NCBI GenBank assembly: GCA_037576215.1
Contig: JBANDB010000002.1
Location: forward strand, 5,766,001 to 5,830,000
Source of the DNA: Armillaria gallica
Taxonomy: Eukaryota; Basidiomycota; Agaricomycetes; Agaricales; Physalacriaceae
Direction of reading: 5' to 3'
DNA length: 64,000 nucleotides
The translations under genes were made by a program, and so were the position numbers. Below, piece after piece: positions 1 through 12,209 of this stretch (position 1 is the first letter of the stretch; every line of letters starts with the position of its first letter). A model generated the notes under the pieces. That model searched no databases and was not told the origin of the DNA. It saw only the letters and a program-made list of their open reading frames with translations.

Positions 1-2
1 TC

Positions 3-784
3 CACATCCGGGACGACTATTGGTACGTCCCGCCTGAACCACCCCTACCATCCACGCCTGAAGAAACCGCTGACTACGAGGCGGGACCCCGATATCGCTA
101 TCCCTCTTGGGAGGACTTCATTAGCGATTTCCGCGAAGAGTTCCGTGACCCCGCCATCGAACTGGTCCATGAAAAGAAAATGGGCAAAATCAAGATGGGC
201 AGTGATCCCGCCCATGTCTTCTTCCGACGAATGGAGCGGGAGGCCAAGCTAGCCAACCGCCTAGTGGACCAAAGCGAAAGGGGGGTTTTGGTCAATGCGG
301 TCCAAAAAGGGATTCCCCCATCTTACGGGGCCATCATCGCCAGTATCGGGTTCGGAATTCCTTGCACCTATGTCGAATGGAAATGCTGAATAACCCTAAT
401 GTACGAAGAGAAGCAAAAGCAGCGGGTCTTCGAGCAGACCCAAGGGGTGGAGCGCTACCCGGATAAGAAGGCCAAGGAGGCAAACAAGCCAACGACTCCC
501 AAGAAAGATGCGCCGACAGCCCCAACCAAGCCCCTGACAGACAGCAAAGCTCGCGACGGAGCAGGACGATGGGTTCCCGTCACCACCACCACTTTCGGGG
601 GCAGGGACAGCCCATGGATATCGACGCTAAGAAAGCCAAACAGCGTCATGAAGGGAGATGTTTTAGATGCGACAAGCGGGGACACCTTAGCAAGGATTGT
701 CCCCTCAAGGGTGAGAAACGGGAGGTGCGCGCTGTAGAAGCGGCACCGGAGCCACTCGCAACAACGACGGAGGTAAAAGAGTAG
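3..784 (+). pseudogene. gag: Gag polyprotein (capsid + CCHC zinc knuckle), partial and disrupted
   Basis: The frame is open from the first bases (codons at 3, 6, 9...) and carries a Gag-like segment with motifs YPSWEDFISDF and DPAHVFFRRMEREA typical of the retrotransposon gag family. An in-frame TGA at 387-389 stands where related proteins usually have Arg, after which MYEEKQKQRVFEQ resumes in the same frame. Near the G-run at 597-601 the reading shifts to another frame, which then encodes MDIDAKKAKQRHEG and a canonical zinc knuckle CFRCDKRGHLSKDC (about 655-700), ending at TAG 782-784. Gag would form the virus-like particle and bind RNA through the knuckle. Two lesions make this copy non-functional. 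Confidence 0.85.
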
Positions 785-1929
785 GTCGTCCAGGTTCTGA
801 TTCACCCACGACGACCCAGACTCCCCCTGGTGCACGTTCCCTTTCTGCTGGACGGTCTTTTACTACCAATTTACATGCAGACAATTTACTTACTGAGCAT
901 TCGGATATACCCCGGTCCCCATGTGCGGGGCTGGTTACTTACGCGACTTCAAATTTCTTACAAAATACATGGCCAATGCGCCAACATACCGACTTCCCTA
1001 CGCACCCGGTTTCAGAATCAGCTAACCGATACGAACTCTTACAGTCTTTAGATGAACGGGGCGCCGACCCCAGGACTGCGCAACCGGCTAAACGTTCGCC
1101 AAGTAGCTCACCACGAGTGAACGGATCGGACAACAAGTCGCTCACCATGGTGGCACCCATCATAACGGCGGGCATTCGCTAGCTTCCCAGACCTCGGGAA
1201 GAGGCCCGACCGGATGGGGCAGGGCGAGGGGAATCCCCACGACCCGATGAGGCAACCCGAAACCTGACCGGAGTAAACCCCTGGGACGGAAACCAGGGGA
1301 GAGCTGGCAACGTCATGCCGCCTCCTCCCAAGGGTGTAGGCTGTGCAGGGCACCTGCCTGGAAATTTTACAGATAAAGAGGGGCTGCTGGGCAGTGAGTG
1401 CTCGGGCGAGCCAGAGGTAGCGGGTAACACCGATTCAAGAGTTAAAGTCGGGACCGGTGCTCAAGGACCATGCACCACCTCTGGGGTACATAACTCCCAC
1501 CTCTTCGACACAGGATCAAGATGCGACTCTCGGGGAAGGGACCCGCGAGAATACCGTGCAGCTGATGAACAGGGGAACTCCGCTAGCGCCCAGGCGGTAA
1601 AGAGGGGGCCTAACATAGTGACACTGGTAGAAATACCCGACGAGGAGGATGACACCTCGTATTGGCAATGGAAAGCGAGAGGGAGCCCAGTTGGTCTTCC
1701 TACTCCTTCCTTGCCCGCTCCATCCGTTAACCCTAACACCCCTCGGAGGACAGGACCCGTAGGGTGGCTGAAACCCTTCGGCGTCGACTGGACCCTCCAG
1801 TGGGTACGACAAACCCAGACCGACGACGGAGCTCGGTCAAGGCTAGGACTTTGGGTACCGGGGCCTCGCTTGGGGGAACTCACCCTGGAATTGTTGAAAC
1901 AACTATGAACGGAAGATTGGGAGGATGCC
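785..1929 (+). other. Gag-to-protease linker, degenerate
   Basis: About 1.1 kb lies between the zinc-knuckle stop and the recognisable protease flank. A frame open at 1315-1905 ends with TGA at 1906-1908 and continues in the same frame into TEDWEDAVEQLRELQ, which leads to the protease, so this is probably the decayed N-terminal part of Pol or a Gag-Pol linker. I see no catalytic motif in it. Confidence 0.5.
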
Positions 1930-4900
1930 GTGGAACAGCTACGCGAGCTACAAGAACCAATTCGATACATCCGGGGAGGGACCAGCGACCTCATGTTACC
2001 CATCACTTTGGAGCCTTGTACGGGACGAAAGGTCCTTGCCACGAAGGCTCTACTGACAGTGAATGTACCGGGAGCACGATCAACCGTGACTACGTGGAGA
2101 GACATGGGCTAGATACCCGAAAGGTTCAGGTCCCCATCCCTGTGTACAATGTGGATGGAACCCGCAATGCGGATGGGGACGTCACTGAATTTGTGGAACT
2201 TTGCCTGACCATCGGCAACCACAGGGAGCAGATTGACCTCACCGTTACCAACCTCGGGAAGAGAGACGTGTATCTGGGACATGATTGGCTCAAGAAGCAC
2301 AATCCCAGTGTCAACTGGAAGACGGGGAACGTCCTTTTCAGGAGATGTGACTGTGTCACCAACCCATTCCACCTCCCGGACGCAGACCCCGACAATCAGT
2401 GGGACGAGCTTGAGGAAGGGGAATCCATATTGGCGGTACGAATGGAAGAGGAGTTGATCATCTGGGCGATGCATCACGCCAACGATCTGGCCGCCAAAGC
2501 CCATGAGGAGAAACCAAAACGATCGTTTGAGGACCTAGTGCCTGACCACTATCAATCATTCCGAGACCTGTTCGAAAAAGATAACTTTGACGTTTTACCC
2601 GACCGCAAACCTTGGGATCACGCTATTGAGCTAATCCCAAATGCCAAGTCCACCTTAGACTGTAAGGTGTACCCCCTGAATCGAAATGAACAGGAACAAT
2701 TAGACAAGTTCCTCGACGAAAACTTGGAGTCGGGTCGCATTTGTCCCTCCAAGTCGCCTTTCACATCCCCCTTCTTCTTTGTTAAAAAGAAGGATGGCAC
2801 GTTACAACCGGTCCAGGACTACCGGAAACTCAATAAAATGACAATCAAGAACCGGTATCCCCTCCCTCTGATCGGAGAACTGATCGACAAACTCCATGGC
2901 GCCAAATACTTCACAAAACTCGACGTCCATTGGGGATATAATAACATCCGGATCAAGGAGGGCGATGAGGAGAAGGCCACCTTTCGCACCAACCGAGGAC
3001 TATTCGAGCCCACCGTCATGTTTTTTGGACTCACCAATTCACCTGCTACCTTCCAATGGATGATGAATGACATCTTTAAGGACCTGATCGCTGGGGGAAA
3101 GGTGACCATCTACCTCAACGACATCCTAATCTTCTCCTGGGACTTGGGAGAGCACCGAAGCATTGTACGACACGTTCTTCAGCGACTACGGGAAAACAAG
3201 CTTTTCCTTAAAGCGGAAAAGTGCGAATTCGAAGTCTTGGAAACTGAATACCTCGGCGTCATCATCAGCAAAAACTCCGTCCGTATGGACCCAGTCAAAA
3301 TCGCAGGAATCACCAACTGGCCTACGCCCACAAAGAAAAAGGAGCTTCAGTCGTTCCTTGGTTTTACCAACTTCTACCGAAAATTCATCAAGATGTATTC
3401 GAAGGTGGTGAAGCCGCTAACCCAGTTAACGGGAAATGTGGAATGGTCATGGGGTCCCGCCCAGCAGACCACATTCGAAGAGCTGAAACATCGGATGGCC
3501 GAGGACGTCATCCTCACCATTCCGAACGATGTCGAACCATTCCGAGTAGAGGCGGATTCAAGCAAGGGAGCAGTAGGCGCCGTGCTCAGTCAGAAGCAAG
3601 GCGGGGTGTGGCGCCCAGTAGCCTTTATGTCCAAATCCCTCAGCGCCGCAGAGCGGAATTACAAAATCTATGACAAAGAACTCCTAGCCATAATGCTGGC
3701 CCTTTCTGAATGGCGACATTATCTCATGGGCGCCAAACACGACATAGAAATCTGGACAGATCACCAAAACCTTCAATACTTCCGACTCCCACAAAAACTG
3801 AACCGGAGACAAGCTTGGTGGGTCACGGAGCTCGCCGAATACCATTTCAAGCTCTTCCACAAACCCGGCACACAAAACGTGAAGGCTGACCTACTCTCTC
3901 GTCGAGCGGACCACAATCAAGGGACCAAGGATAATGATGATGTTGTCGTCCTCGACACCACCCACTTCCGAGCATTGATCATGCCCACCTTGACAGAAAC
4001 GCAGCAAACAGTCAAAGAAGCAACCCGAAGAGAGGAATTGTGGGATGACAGGATTGCGACATCCCTAGCCCATGAGCGAGGGATCACCCGTCAGGGTGCG
4101 CTTCTTTATTATGATGGAAGGATCTACGTTCCCCGCAAGAAGTCGTTATGGGGAGACATTATCGCTCAATACCACGATCATGTCATGGCCGGACACCCAG
4201 GAATAGAGAAAACAAGAGAGCTAGTCCTGCGAGACTACTGGTGGCCGAAGTTAAGGAAGGACGTTGAGGCATATGTAAAAGGCTGCGAGATGTGCCAACG
4301 GACGAAGGCCGACACTCATACGAAAGCTGCACCCCTATATCTTAACAAAGTACCGGTGGGCCCATGGACACACATATCAGTCGACATGGTCACCGGACTC
4401 CCTGACTCCAATGGCCACGACGCTATGCTAGTAGTCATGGACAGGTTCTCAAAGGCCATCATCCCTATTGCATGCAACACAGAGCTCTCCGTGAAGGATG
4501 GGCACAGCTATTATGCGATCACGTGTACGTGCACCACGGAATGCCACAAGTCGTAATATCCGACCGAGGGCCGCAGTTTGTTTCCAAGTTCATGAAGGAA
4601 CTGTACCGACTCCTCGATATCACGCCAAATGCATCCACGGCCTTTCACCCACAGACGGATGGCCAAACGGAGCGAGTAAACCAGGAAATCATTAAATACC
4701 TGCGGATATTCGTAAACCATCGACAAAACGACTGGAGCGATTGGCTCCCATTGGCCAAATTTGCGCATAATAACCGCATTCACAGCGCTACCAACAAGAG
4801 CCCATTTATGGTACTCTACGGAAGAAACCCGCATACACTCCCCGACTCCCGGCATACGATACCCCTTTCCAATCCCACAGCAGAAGACTTCGCAAAGAAA

Positions 4901-5491
4901 ATGGCCCAAATCCACACTGAGACTAAATCCGCCCTTGACAAGGCCGCGGAGAAGATGAAGAGCCAATATGACAAAAGGAAGCGCGACTCCCATCTATACC
5001 AAGTCGGCGATCGCGTGTGGCTTGACGCAACCAATTTGCACCTTCCACAACCCAAAAAGAAGTTAGACGATAAAAGAGTGGGACCATTCCTTATCACTGA
5101 AAAGGCAGGGGCCAGTGCGTTCAAGCTTAAACTACCCCCGCACTGGAAGATACACCCACGCTTCAACAAAAAACTCCTAACGCCATACACATCACCATCA
5201 TTCCCAAATCAGCAGCAGCCACCTCCACCACCACCCGACCTCATTGAGGACGAAGAGGAATATGAAGTCGAGGAGGTTCTCAACATTCAACCAAGACAAA
5301 TATGCGGACGACGTGGCCAAAAATCACGAACAACGCATGATTATTTCGTAAAATGGAAGGGATGGACTCGAGAGCATAACTCTTGGGTACGCAAGGAGGA
5401 CATGCAACACGTGCAAGGAGCGATCGCAGAATTTGAAGAACGACAGGGAGCCATACGGGCAGTCGGGACACCTGCCTTAACAAGGGGGTGA
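1930..5491 (+). pseudogene. pol: Pol polyprotein: protease, RT, RNase H, integrase, chromodomain (frameshifted)
   Basis: Protease flank SDLMLPITLEPCTG is in one frame; a shift near 2050 leads to the active-site region, where the expected DSG reads DSECTGS (Gly to Glu). RT runs about 2560-3300 with FFFVKKKDGTL and KLDVHWGYNN; the catalytic box reads YLND at 3111-3122 instead of YLDD. RNase H (about 3540-3900) shows FRVEADSS and IWTDHQNL. Integrase has a complete HHCC zinc motif (about 4171-4310), first Asp in SVDMVTGLP, a frameshift near 4490, then SDRGPQFVS and QTDGQTERVNQE, so the D,D,E residues survive in two frames. The chromodomain (about 5250-5440, DYFVKWKGWTREHNSW) normally directs insertion to marked chromatin. 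The protein ends at TGA 5489-5491. Confidence 0.92.
5482..5490 (+). promoter_or_regulatory. Polypurine tract
   Basis: AAGGGGGTG sits directly before the LTR and overlaps the last codons of Pol; this is the position where plus-strand DNA synthesis is primed in LTR elements. Confidence 0.6.
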
Positions 5492-5842
5492 TGTTACGAT
5501 TTTTCACATTTTTCCTTATCTGGCACCTCAGCACTGCATGGCACCTCGGCACCACGGCATCTTGGCTGGAAACCCCAACCCTCATCCCCAGAACTTCTTG
5601 CGAAGCCGCAGACGATACTATATTTAGATTCCATATAACATATATAAGTAGCACAGCTCTCAGCTTCATACCCTAGCTTCAAGCTAAGTTAATCCTACCC
5701 GGACCTTACTCCCCCCGCTTGCCGAGAGTCTAAGACGTTATCCACGCTCCACTGTGACAATCAACGGTATCGTAGGTGACTGCCCGAACGCGAGACAGCC
5801 TACGATCGCCTTGTATTGTTATTCCTGAGCCCGGCCATAACA
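5492..5842 (+). repeat. 3' LTR (351 bp)
   Basis: The segment begins TGTTACGA just after the polypurine tract and ends CCATAACA, giving the perfect inverted termini TGTTA/TAACA with TG...CA ends. The next bases, CAAAA (5843-5847), would be one copy of a 5-bp target duplication; the partner is outside the window. The boundary is inferred from the termini because the second LTR cannot be compared. Confidence 0.75.
5641..5648 (+). promoter_or_regulatory. TATA box of the LTR promoter
   Basis: TATATAAG lies mid-LTR, where the U3 promoter is expected. Position and motif only. Confidence 0.45.
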
Positions 5843-7830
5843 CAAAACCCGTGAATTCTGAGCGTACAGAGCCTGGAGGCTCATCATCGCATGAAGTGAT
5901 CTCCCCTTATATGAGTGTTGCTGATGGCAAATCTGCTCCTTCCGGTCTCGCACCTTCCATGCAGTACAGATTTCACAGTCACGTAGTAAAAACTAGTACT
6001 CTCCTGGCTGATGACACTTTTGTTGCCGTACATGTTCCTATCGGTGTCATTGCCTCAAGTATACCACTAAACGATCTCCGCACCCTCGTCAAGATACACG
6101 ACACTGGACTTACTACTCAGGCGTCAAAACAGCTGATGGTTGAAACTCTTGTAACCCACCACTGTACAGCATGCAACACGCACGTTACATTGTTTAGACA
6201 GATACCTATATTTGACGCTCCTGCCACATGCAAGTCTACTGTGCCTGACATCCTAGCCATCAATTCATCTGCACCGATCCCCCATCCGGCACAGTTCCCA
6301 CCTCCCGTGTTGGACAGTGCATGAGAGGCTTCTATTGTCCAATCCTGTGTCGATGCTATGCAACCCAACATATTTAAAGAAGCAGGATGTACTGTCTGTG
6401 GCCAACTCAAGCCACTTCAACATTTGAGCAACGCCTGTCATGTTTCCCGTTTCTTTTCTATCCTTGAAAATGACGGTGCCACGTGAAAGGAGAGATTAAT
6501 GGCCACAGACCCTATCGTGTCACTGGGTGGTCCAGTTGTTGATCAAACTACAGATCTCATCTGTCTGCCATGCAGAGCATCAGTGCATAAAGGTATCGTC
6601 CCTAAACATGCTCTTGCACATGATTTATGGGTTGGGGAAGTGCCTGAGGTACTCTCTCATCTGTCTTTCATGGAACGTCTCCTCGTGTCTCATGTCCGCC
6701 ATAGTTGTTGCTTCATTCAGGTTGCACTGTCTGCCCATCCCACTCTCGGCTCCTGGAAAATGATATCCCACGTCGTCGTGTTTGAGTCTCCCGTGTCCAA
6801 GGTATATTCAGTATTGCCTCCTCCTAAGGATGAACTTGACGAAGTTCTGGCAGTCATTTTCACCGGACCATCCTCCCCTACGGAAGCCGACATGAAATGT
6901 ACTCTGTTGTTGGTGAGGCATAAAAACATCATAGAATCTTTGGAATGGCTGAGGCTTAACCACTGTGACTATCAGGACGTTGAAGTGTCAATGGAAAATC
7001 TCACGATGTACACTGACGGACAAGCACCTGTCACTGTCGTTTATAAGGATCGACAGAGTAATAAAGTCCCCAAAGGAACCAGTGTGTTTGATAGTGATGA
7101 TGCAGATGGTACTACTCACGGTCCCTGTCCTGTTGTCATGCACGGGTTGGTTGGAGAACGTCTCGACACCCTTCCTATCAAGACACAAAAGACTATGGCT
7201 GCCCGACACTTTAAAGCTAATCGTGGCGTTCTCGCAGTTGGTCACGCAGAGTCTCCTGAATCTATCTATAATAATCCAACCTTGTACCCTTCCATGTTCC
7301 TGTGGCTGTTTCTGTATGGCTTGGGCGGTGTAGGCACCACAGACCTATCAGATAAGGCACATAAGAAGTGGTTGCTCATGTATCATGATAAACGGTTTCA
7401 GACAGATGTTGCTTTTCCCTTCATGGCATTCAGTCACAAACAGATAAAGGCTAGTACCATGGGTGGGTTTCTCTTTGCTTCCAAGGATAAGTTTTTTGAC
7501 ATATCCGAGAGGCTGTTGCGGGTTGACGATAAGGTACTGGAAGCATTATCGGATAGAATGAGAGCAGGGGAGACAGTCGTGCCTGCAACACCTGCGGAGA
7601 AGGACTGTTTCCAACTTATCAATGATCTTGATCACATCGCTTATAAAGTACAGGGTTCATTGACTTCCAAGAAGTATATGCATAACGAGGCATACTCTCT
7701 AATGGCTGCCGAAGGCGCCCCTTCGTGGTATTTTACCATGGCACCTTCCGACCACAGTCATCCTATATGTGTATATTAGGCGGGAAATACAGTTGAATTC
7801 GATCCAGTTCTGCTGGAAGAATGAGACCAT

Positions 7831-8700
7831 GTGTGTGCCGTAACCAGCAACCCTGTTGCCGCTGCATGGTTCTTCAACTTCATGGTCAACTTATTTATCC
7901 AGCATGTCCTCCGGCCTGGAGATGTCACATTGTCTGGTTTGTTTGGTGACACTGCGGCATATTACGGCACGGTCGAGCAACAAGGTTGTTTAACCTTGCA
8001 TATTCATATGATCATATGGTTATACAACAGTCTTAGCCCACAGCAGGTCAAAGATAGGCTCCTCGCTGGTGACTCTATCTTTCACCAAGAGCTGATTGCT
8101 TACTTGGAGTCAGTGCATAAGGGCAACTATTTAACTGGACCCCAAGCTTCTGTCTCCGATATGTGACATGCTGCGACGCTACAACCTGGCTACCATGATC
8201 TTACAGAGGTGCTGCCAGATTCTCCTCCCCCTCACTGTGATGTTGACAGGTGTGATGCATGTGCGAGAGGCGACTCTACCGATTCATGGTGGTTCTCCTT
8301 CAAGAAGATTGTTGATATGATAGTGAATAAATGCAACATACATTCGTGCCATAGCAACACTTGGCCAGATGGGACTTTGAAAGGCAACGCGAATGCAAAA
8401 GGATGCAAGGACAACAAGTGGAAACGATGCAAAGCCCGGTTCCCTCATAAGATCGTGGAAACTAGTAATGTAGACGACAATGGTCATATAAACTTGAAGA
8501 AGTCTGAGCAATGGATAAATACATACACGTCCCTCATCAGTTATATCTTCCGCTGTAACACAGATGTCACCTCTCTCCGTTCTGGCACTGCAATAAAGGC
8601 TGTATTGATATACGTTACAGACTATATCACCAAACCAGGTCTGAAGACTCACACTATATTCGATTGTATTCGATCTATATTCCAGCATAGTTGCAATCAG
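7831..8700 (+). other. HUH endonuclease (Rep) part of the Helitron protein
   Basis: The HUH metal-binding motif is visible as LTLHIHMIIWL, His codons 7999-8001 and 8005-8007, preceded by GLFGDTAAYYGTVEQQG. About 200 codons downstream, YVTDYITKPG (Tyr codons 8611-8613 and 8623-8625) is the two-tyrosine nicking motif. These residues cut and rejoin single-stranded DNA in Helitron replication. Both motifs are intact, but TGA codons at 7822 and 8164 flank and split the domain. A Cys at 7987-7989 (GCLTLH) occupies a position usually held by Arg. Confidence 0.85.
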
Positions 8701-10279
8701 CCCGACGACCCTCAACGCTGTCGTAAAGATCGCGCCAGAAAACTTATGACACAAATGGTTAACGTGCTTGGTGCAAAAACCAAATTGGGCTCACCTATGA
8801 TCTGTACCTATCTCCTTGGACTACCTGACCATTATACAAATAGAGTATTTGCAATGTTCTATTGGAAGTCCTTTGTAGCTGAAGTGCACAACTATTGGAA
8901 GGTAGATGGAGAGTCTCTCGATGATGTCAAAATTACTTTGAAGAAAGGTCGGGACAATGTCATTGGAATATCGCCCGTTGAAGACTATATCCATCGTCTG
9001 ACACAGCTGGAGGATTTGAGCCTCTATGACTGGATTAGTCTGTGTGAGTGTGTGTCGAACAAATCAACGTCTACCAAGTCCAAGAAGGACAACAGCAACG
9101 AACCTATCAAATTGAGTGACTTTGACAATGACCTAGAAGATTGAGGCGATTCTTGCGATGACGAGCCTGTCCAACAAGTCAGTGATGAAGACACGGATTC
9201 CTTAGACAGTTTCATTGTCCCATCCGATCACAACAATGACGTGCCTCTTGACTATGGTGACCACACAGACCTGGATCCCATCACATCTGACAGGAGCAGC
9301 AGAGTGAAGTATATCCCTCATGATACGGACCCGGATACCGATACCGACATCACTGGCCAACAAGTGAAAAAGAAGAAAAAAGGTAAATACCACAGATACA
9401 ACTTCTCCTGGGGACATCCTTTACACAACTCTCATCACATACGTGTGAGCCCCAATAAGGATAGAAAGGTACCCAACTTTGTTGGTGGTATGCTGCCCAG
9501 AAAGGACAGGGGTGATAGGGAATATTACTGTGCTTCAATGCTTGTACTGTTCCGTCCTTGGAGAATGGGCGCGGATCTGAAGGCAGACAAAGATACTACA
9601 TGGGATGCTGCATTCGAAGCATACTCTTTTTCCGAAACCCATTTGTGTATTATAGTGAATTTAAACCTTGGGTACGAGTGCCTAGATGCAAGGGATGACT
9701 ACAGGGCTGAATTAATACAAGAAGCAGAGGCTGAAATTCCAGCGTGGATGGATGGCAATACCTACCTTGAACTCACAGCTGACGGGGACCAGCAACTAGT
9801 GCTGGAAGACATGATGGAATATGGGATCGATTCTGATCTTTTGAGTAACAAAAATAAACATGGTCGCCGCCATAAGATGCGAGAATGACAGGCCGTGGTC
9901 ATTCGTAACCTGATGGGACCTACCGGGTGCAAATGGTCTGCTGCGGACCCACGTATTGCCTCTATCAAACATAATGAACCCCTGTCAGAACAAGTGGCCA
10001 ACAGAAGTCTGTCCGATTGGAAGGCTGCGGTTGACAGAACAAAGGCTAACCTATTGGAGTCACGTCGGACACAAGATGTGGCCGTGCAGCAGAGTAAGCC
10101 AAAGCGTTCCCAGCATTATATTGACCAGGTTGAAGTTGTTCAAAAGCGCCATCTCGTGTGTTCACAGCACGACGACACAGAGGAATTGGTTGTGTCATGG
10201 GTTGAAGAAGAATATGTACTCAACGAGGAACAGCAGCGCGCATTTAGGATCGTCACTCAACATGCCGATAACCCTGCCG

Positions 10280-11700
10280 CAGACCAGTTGACTATGTATG
10301 TAGGTGGGATGGGCAGTACCAGGAAGACACATGTACTCAACGCTTTGACTGCATATTTCAAACATCAAGGGGAAAGCAGGCACCTCGTTGTTGTGGCACC
10401 CACTGGAACTGCTGCTGCTTTAGTCAAAGGTTCAACTTATCACTTCATGTTTGGTATAAATGAGTGCCATGGCGAGACTATGTCCAAAAAAGCATTGGCA
10501 GAGTTCAAGGAGCGCCTTGATGGAGTGGATTACATCTTCCTTGATGAGGTATCCATGTTGTCATGTGTAGATATGTATCGTATAAGCGCTCATCTCGCCA
10601 TGTGCACAAATCGCCCTGAATTACCCTTCAGGGGTATGAACATCATATTTGCTGGTGACTTCGCACAACTGCCACCTGCCATTGGTTCTGAATGGGCTTC
10701 TTTGTATGGTCCTAACGAGGGTCTATTCGCCATGAGTAAGAAAGCGCAGGAATTGGCCATGGGAAAGGCCATATGGCATCAAGTCACTACGGTTGTCATT
10801 CTTCGTCAAAATATGAGGCAGACATCGCAGACTCCCAACAACGAAAAGTTGAGAACTGTCCTCTCCAACATGCGGTATAAGGCATGCACTAAATCCAACA
10901 TCGTGTTTCTGAACAGCCGGGTCTCGGGTAGATCGACCGCCCCGAAGATTTCAGATGTGCAATTCCACAATGTATCTATTATAACTGGGCTCAACGTCCA
11001 CAAGGATGAATTTAATAGACTCGCCTCTGCGCGGTTTGCAGAAGAGACTGGGGCGACTCTGACCGTGTTCTACTCTGAAGATCAACTGTCTTCATCTGAA
11101 TCTTCAGATTGCACTGTACCAGGTAAGGGTATGTGATCTTTGTGCACCGAGATCACGCAGTCCTTGCAGGATATTCTATGGGCAGCGTCTCCTTCTGAAA
11201 ATGACAAGCATATATCCCCTGCACTCGCCCTTTGCATTGGTATGCCTGTCATGATTCGTGTCAACTCTGCTACGAACTGTGCATCACGAAGGGCCAGGAA
11301 GCGACAGTACATTCTTGGCGAGACACCATCAGTTGCCGTGGTCAGAGAGTGCTATCAGTTCTGTTCGTATCGCTGGTTAATCCACCTACTGAGGTGCATA
11401 TACCTGGACTACCTATTAATGTCGTACCTCTTCTTCACATGCCATCTACCATCACGTGCAGTCTGCCCGATGACACGCATATCCGCATAAGTCGTAGTCA
11501 AGTAGAGGTACTCCATAATTTTACCATGACGGATTACAGTTCACAAGGTAAAACCAGACCATTCAATCCAGTCGATCTAAATAACTGCAGGTCCCATCAG
11601 TCATATTATACTGCACTGTCGAGGACCACCACTGCTGAAGGAACACTGATACTTCCCTCTTTGAATGGTACAAGGTCTTCGCCCATCGATGCTCATAAGA
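10280..11700 (+). other. PIF1-like superfamily 1 helicase part of the Helitron protein
   Basis: The P-loop at about 10300-10329 reads GGMGSTRKTHV where GGMGGTGKTHV-type sequences are usual, so two P-loop glycines are Ser and Arg. Walker B is intact (FLDEVSML, Asp codon 10543-10545), followed by FAGDFAQLPPAIG and ILRQNMRQ. The C-terminal motif YYTALSRTTTAEGTLIL (about 11604) lies after the frameshift near 11270, and a TGA interrupts at 11134. The helicase would unwind DNA during strand transfer; with this P-loop, ATP binding should be lost. Confidence 0.85.
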
Positions 11701-12209
11701 TTCAAGGAGGATGCAGTGGCTACCTGCGACAGGAATTTAGAGAGCTTGAAACACTCGACGATATAACCACACAAATATATAATGGGTCTGTACCTGTGAC
11801 GGTGCAAGGCAACACATGTTATGCACTGATAGAATCCTTCTGCGAACATGTCGGGAACAATTATTCACCTCCTCTAATGGACAGAGCTTTGATATGGTCA
11901 GAGGTGGACCCTTTTGAGTCATCAGACACTACACTAGGCGTGGGTGAATGGGCGAAAATCCTTATAACCCACAAGCCAAATATACGCACCCAATTGCCTG
12001 TACCATCACCGGTCATCATCGGTAGCAGTGTTCCAGCATCTGGAAAGTGTATCTTCACGCCTATGAAACCGTCCGAAAAGCGGAAAGGGAGAGTGTCTGA
12101 TATGTTTGATCTGAAGCAGGACACGGTCAATAAACGCATAGCTGTTAACAATGCCACAACTCCTTGTTCCGCCAAAGACACTTCTTTGTTATTGCGACAA
12201 TCAGTCCAA

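Larger units (their letters stand above)
1..5842 (+). mobile_element. Ty3/Gypsy chromovirus, 5'-truncated by window edge, decayed
   Basis: The domains run gag, CCHC knuckle, protease, reverse transcriptase, RNase H, integrase, chromodomain, 3' LTR. This order (integrase after RNase H) and the terminal chromodomain define a Ty3/Gypsy chromovirus. The 5' LTR and primer-binding site lie before the window. At least three frameshifts and two in-frame TGA codons break the reading frames, and the RT active-site Asp is changed, so this copy cannot encode its own enzymes. The right end abuts the Helitron coding frame directly, suggesting nested insertion. Family call is confident; age and activity are inference. 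Confidence 0.93.

Noticed and set aside
1461..2105. Long minus-strand frames inside the retrotransposon
   Set aside because: They are antisense shadows of gag/pol with no domain of their own.
5848..11136. TGA recoded as an amino acid in the Helitron
   Set aside because: Intact genes in the same window use TGA as a normal stop, a TAG stop, a frameshift and P-loop damage are also present, so decay is the simpler reading.
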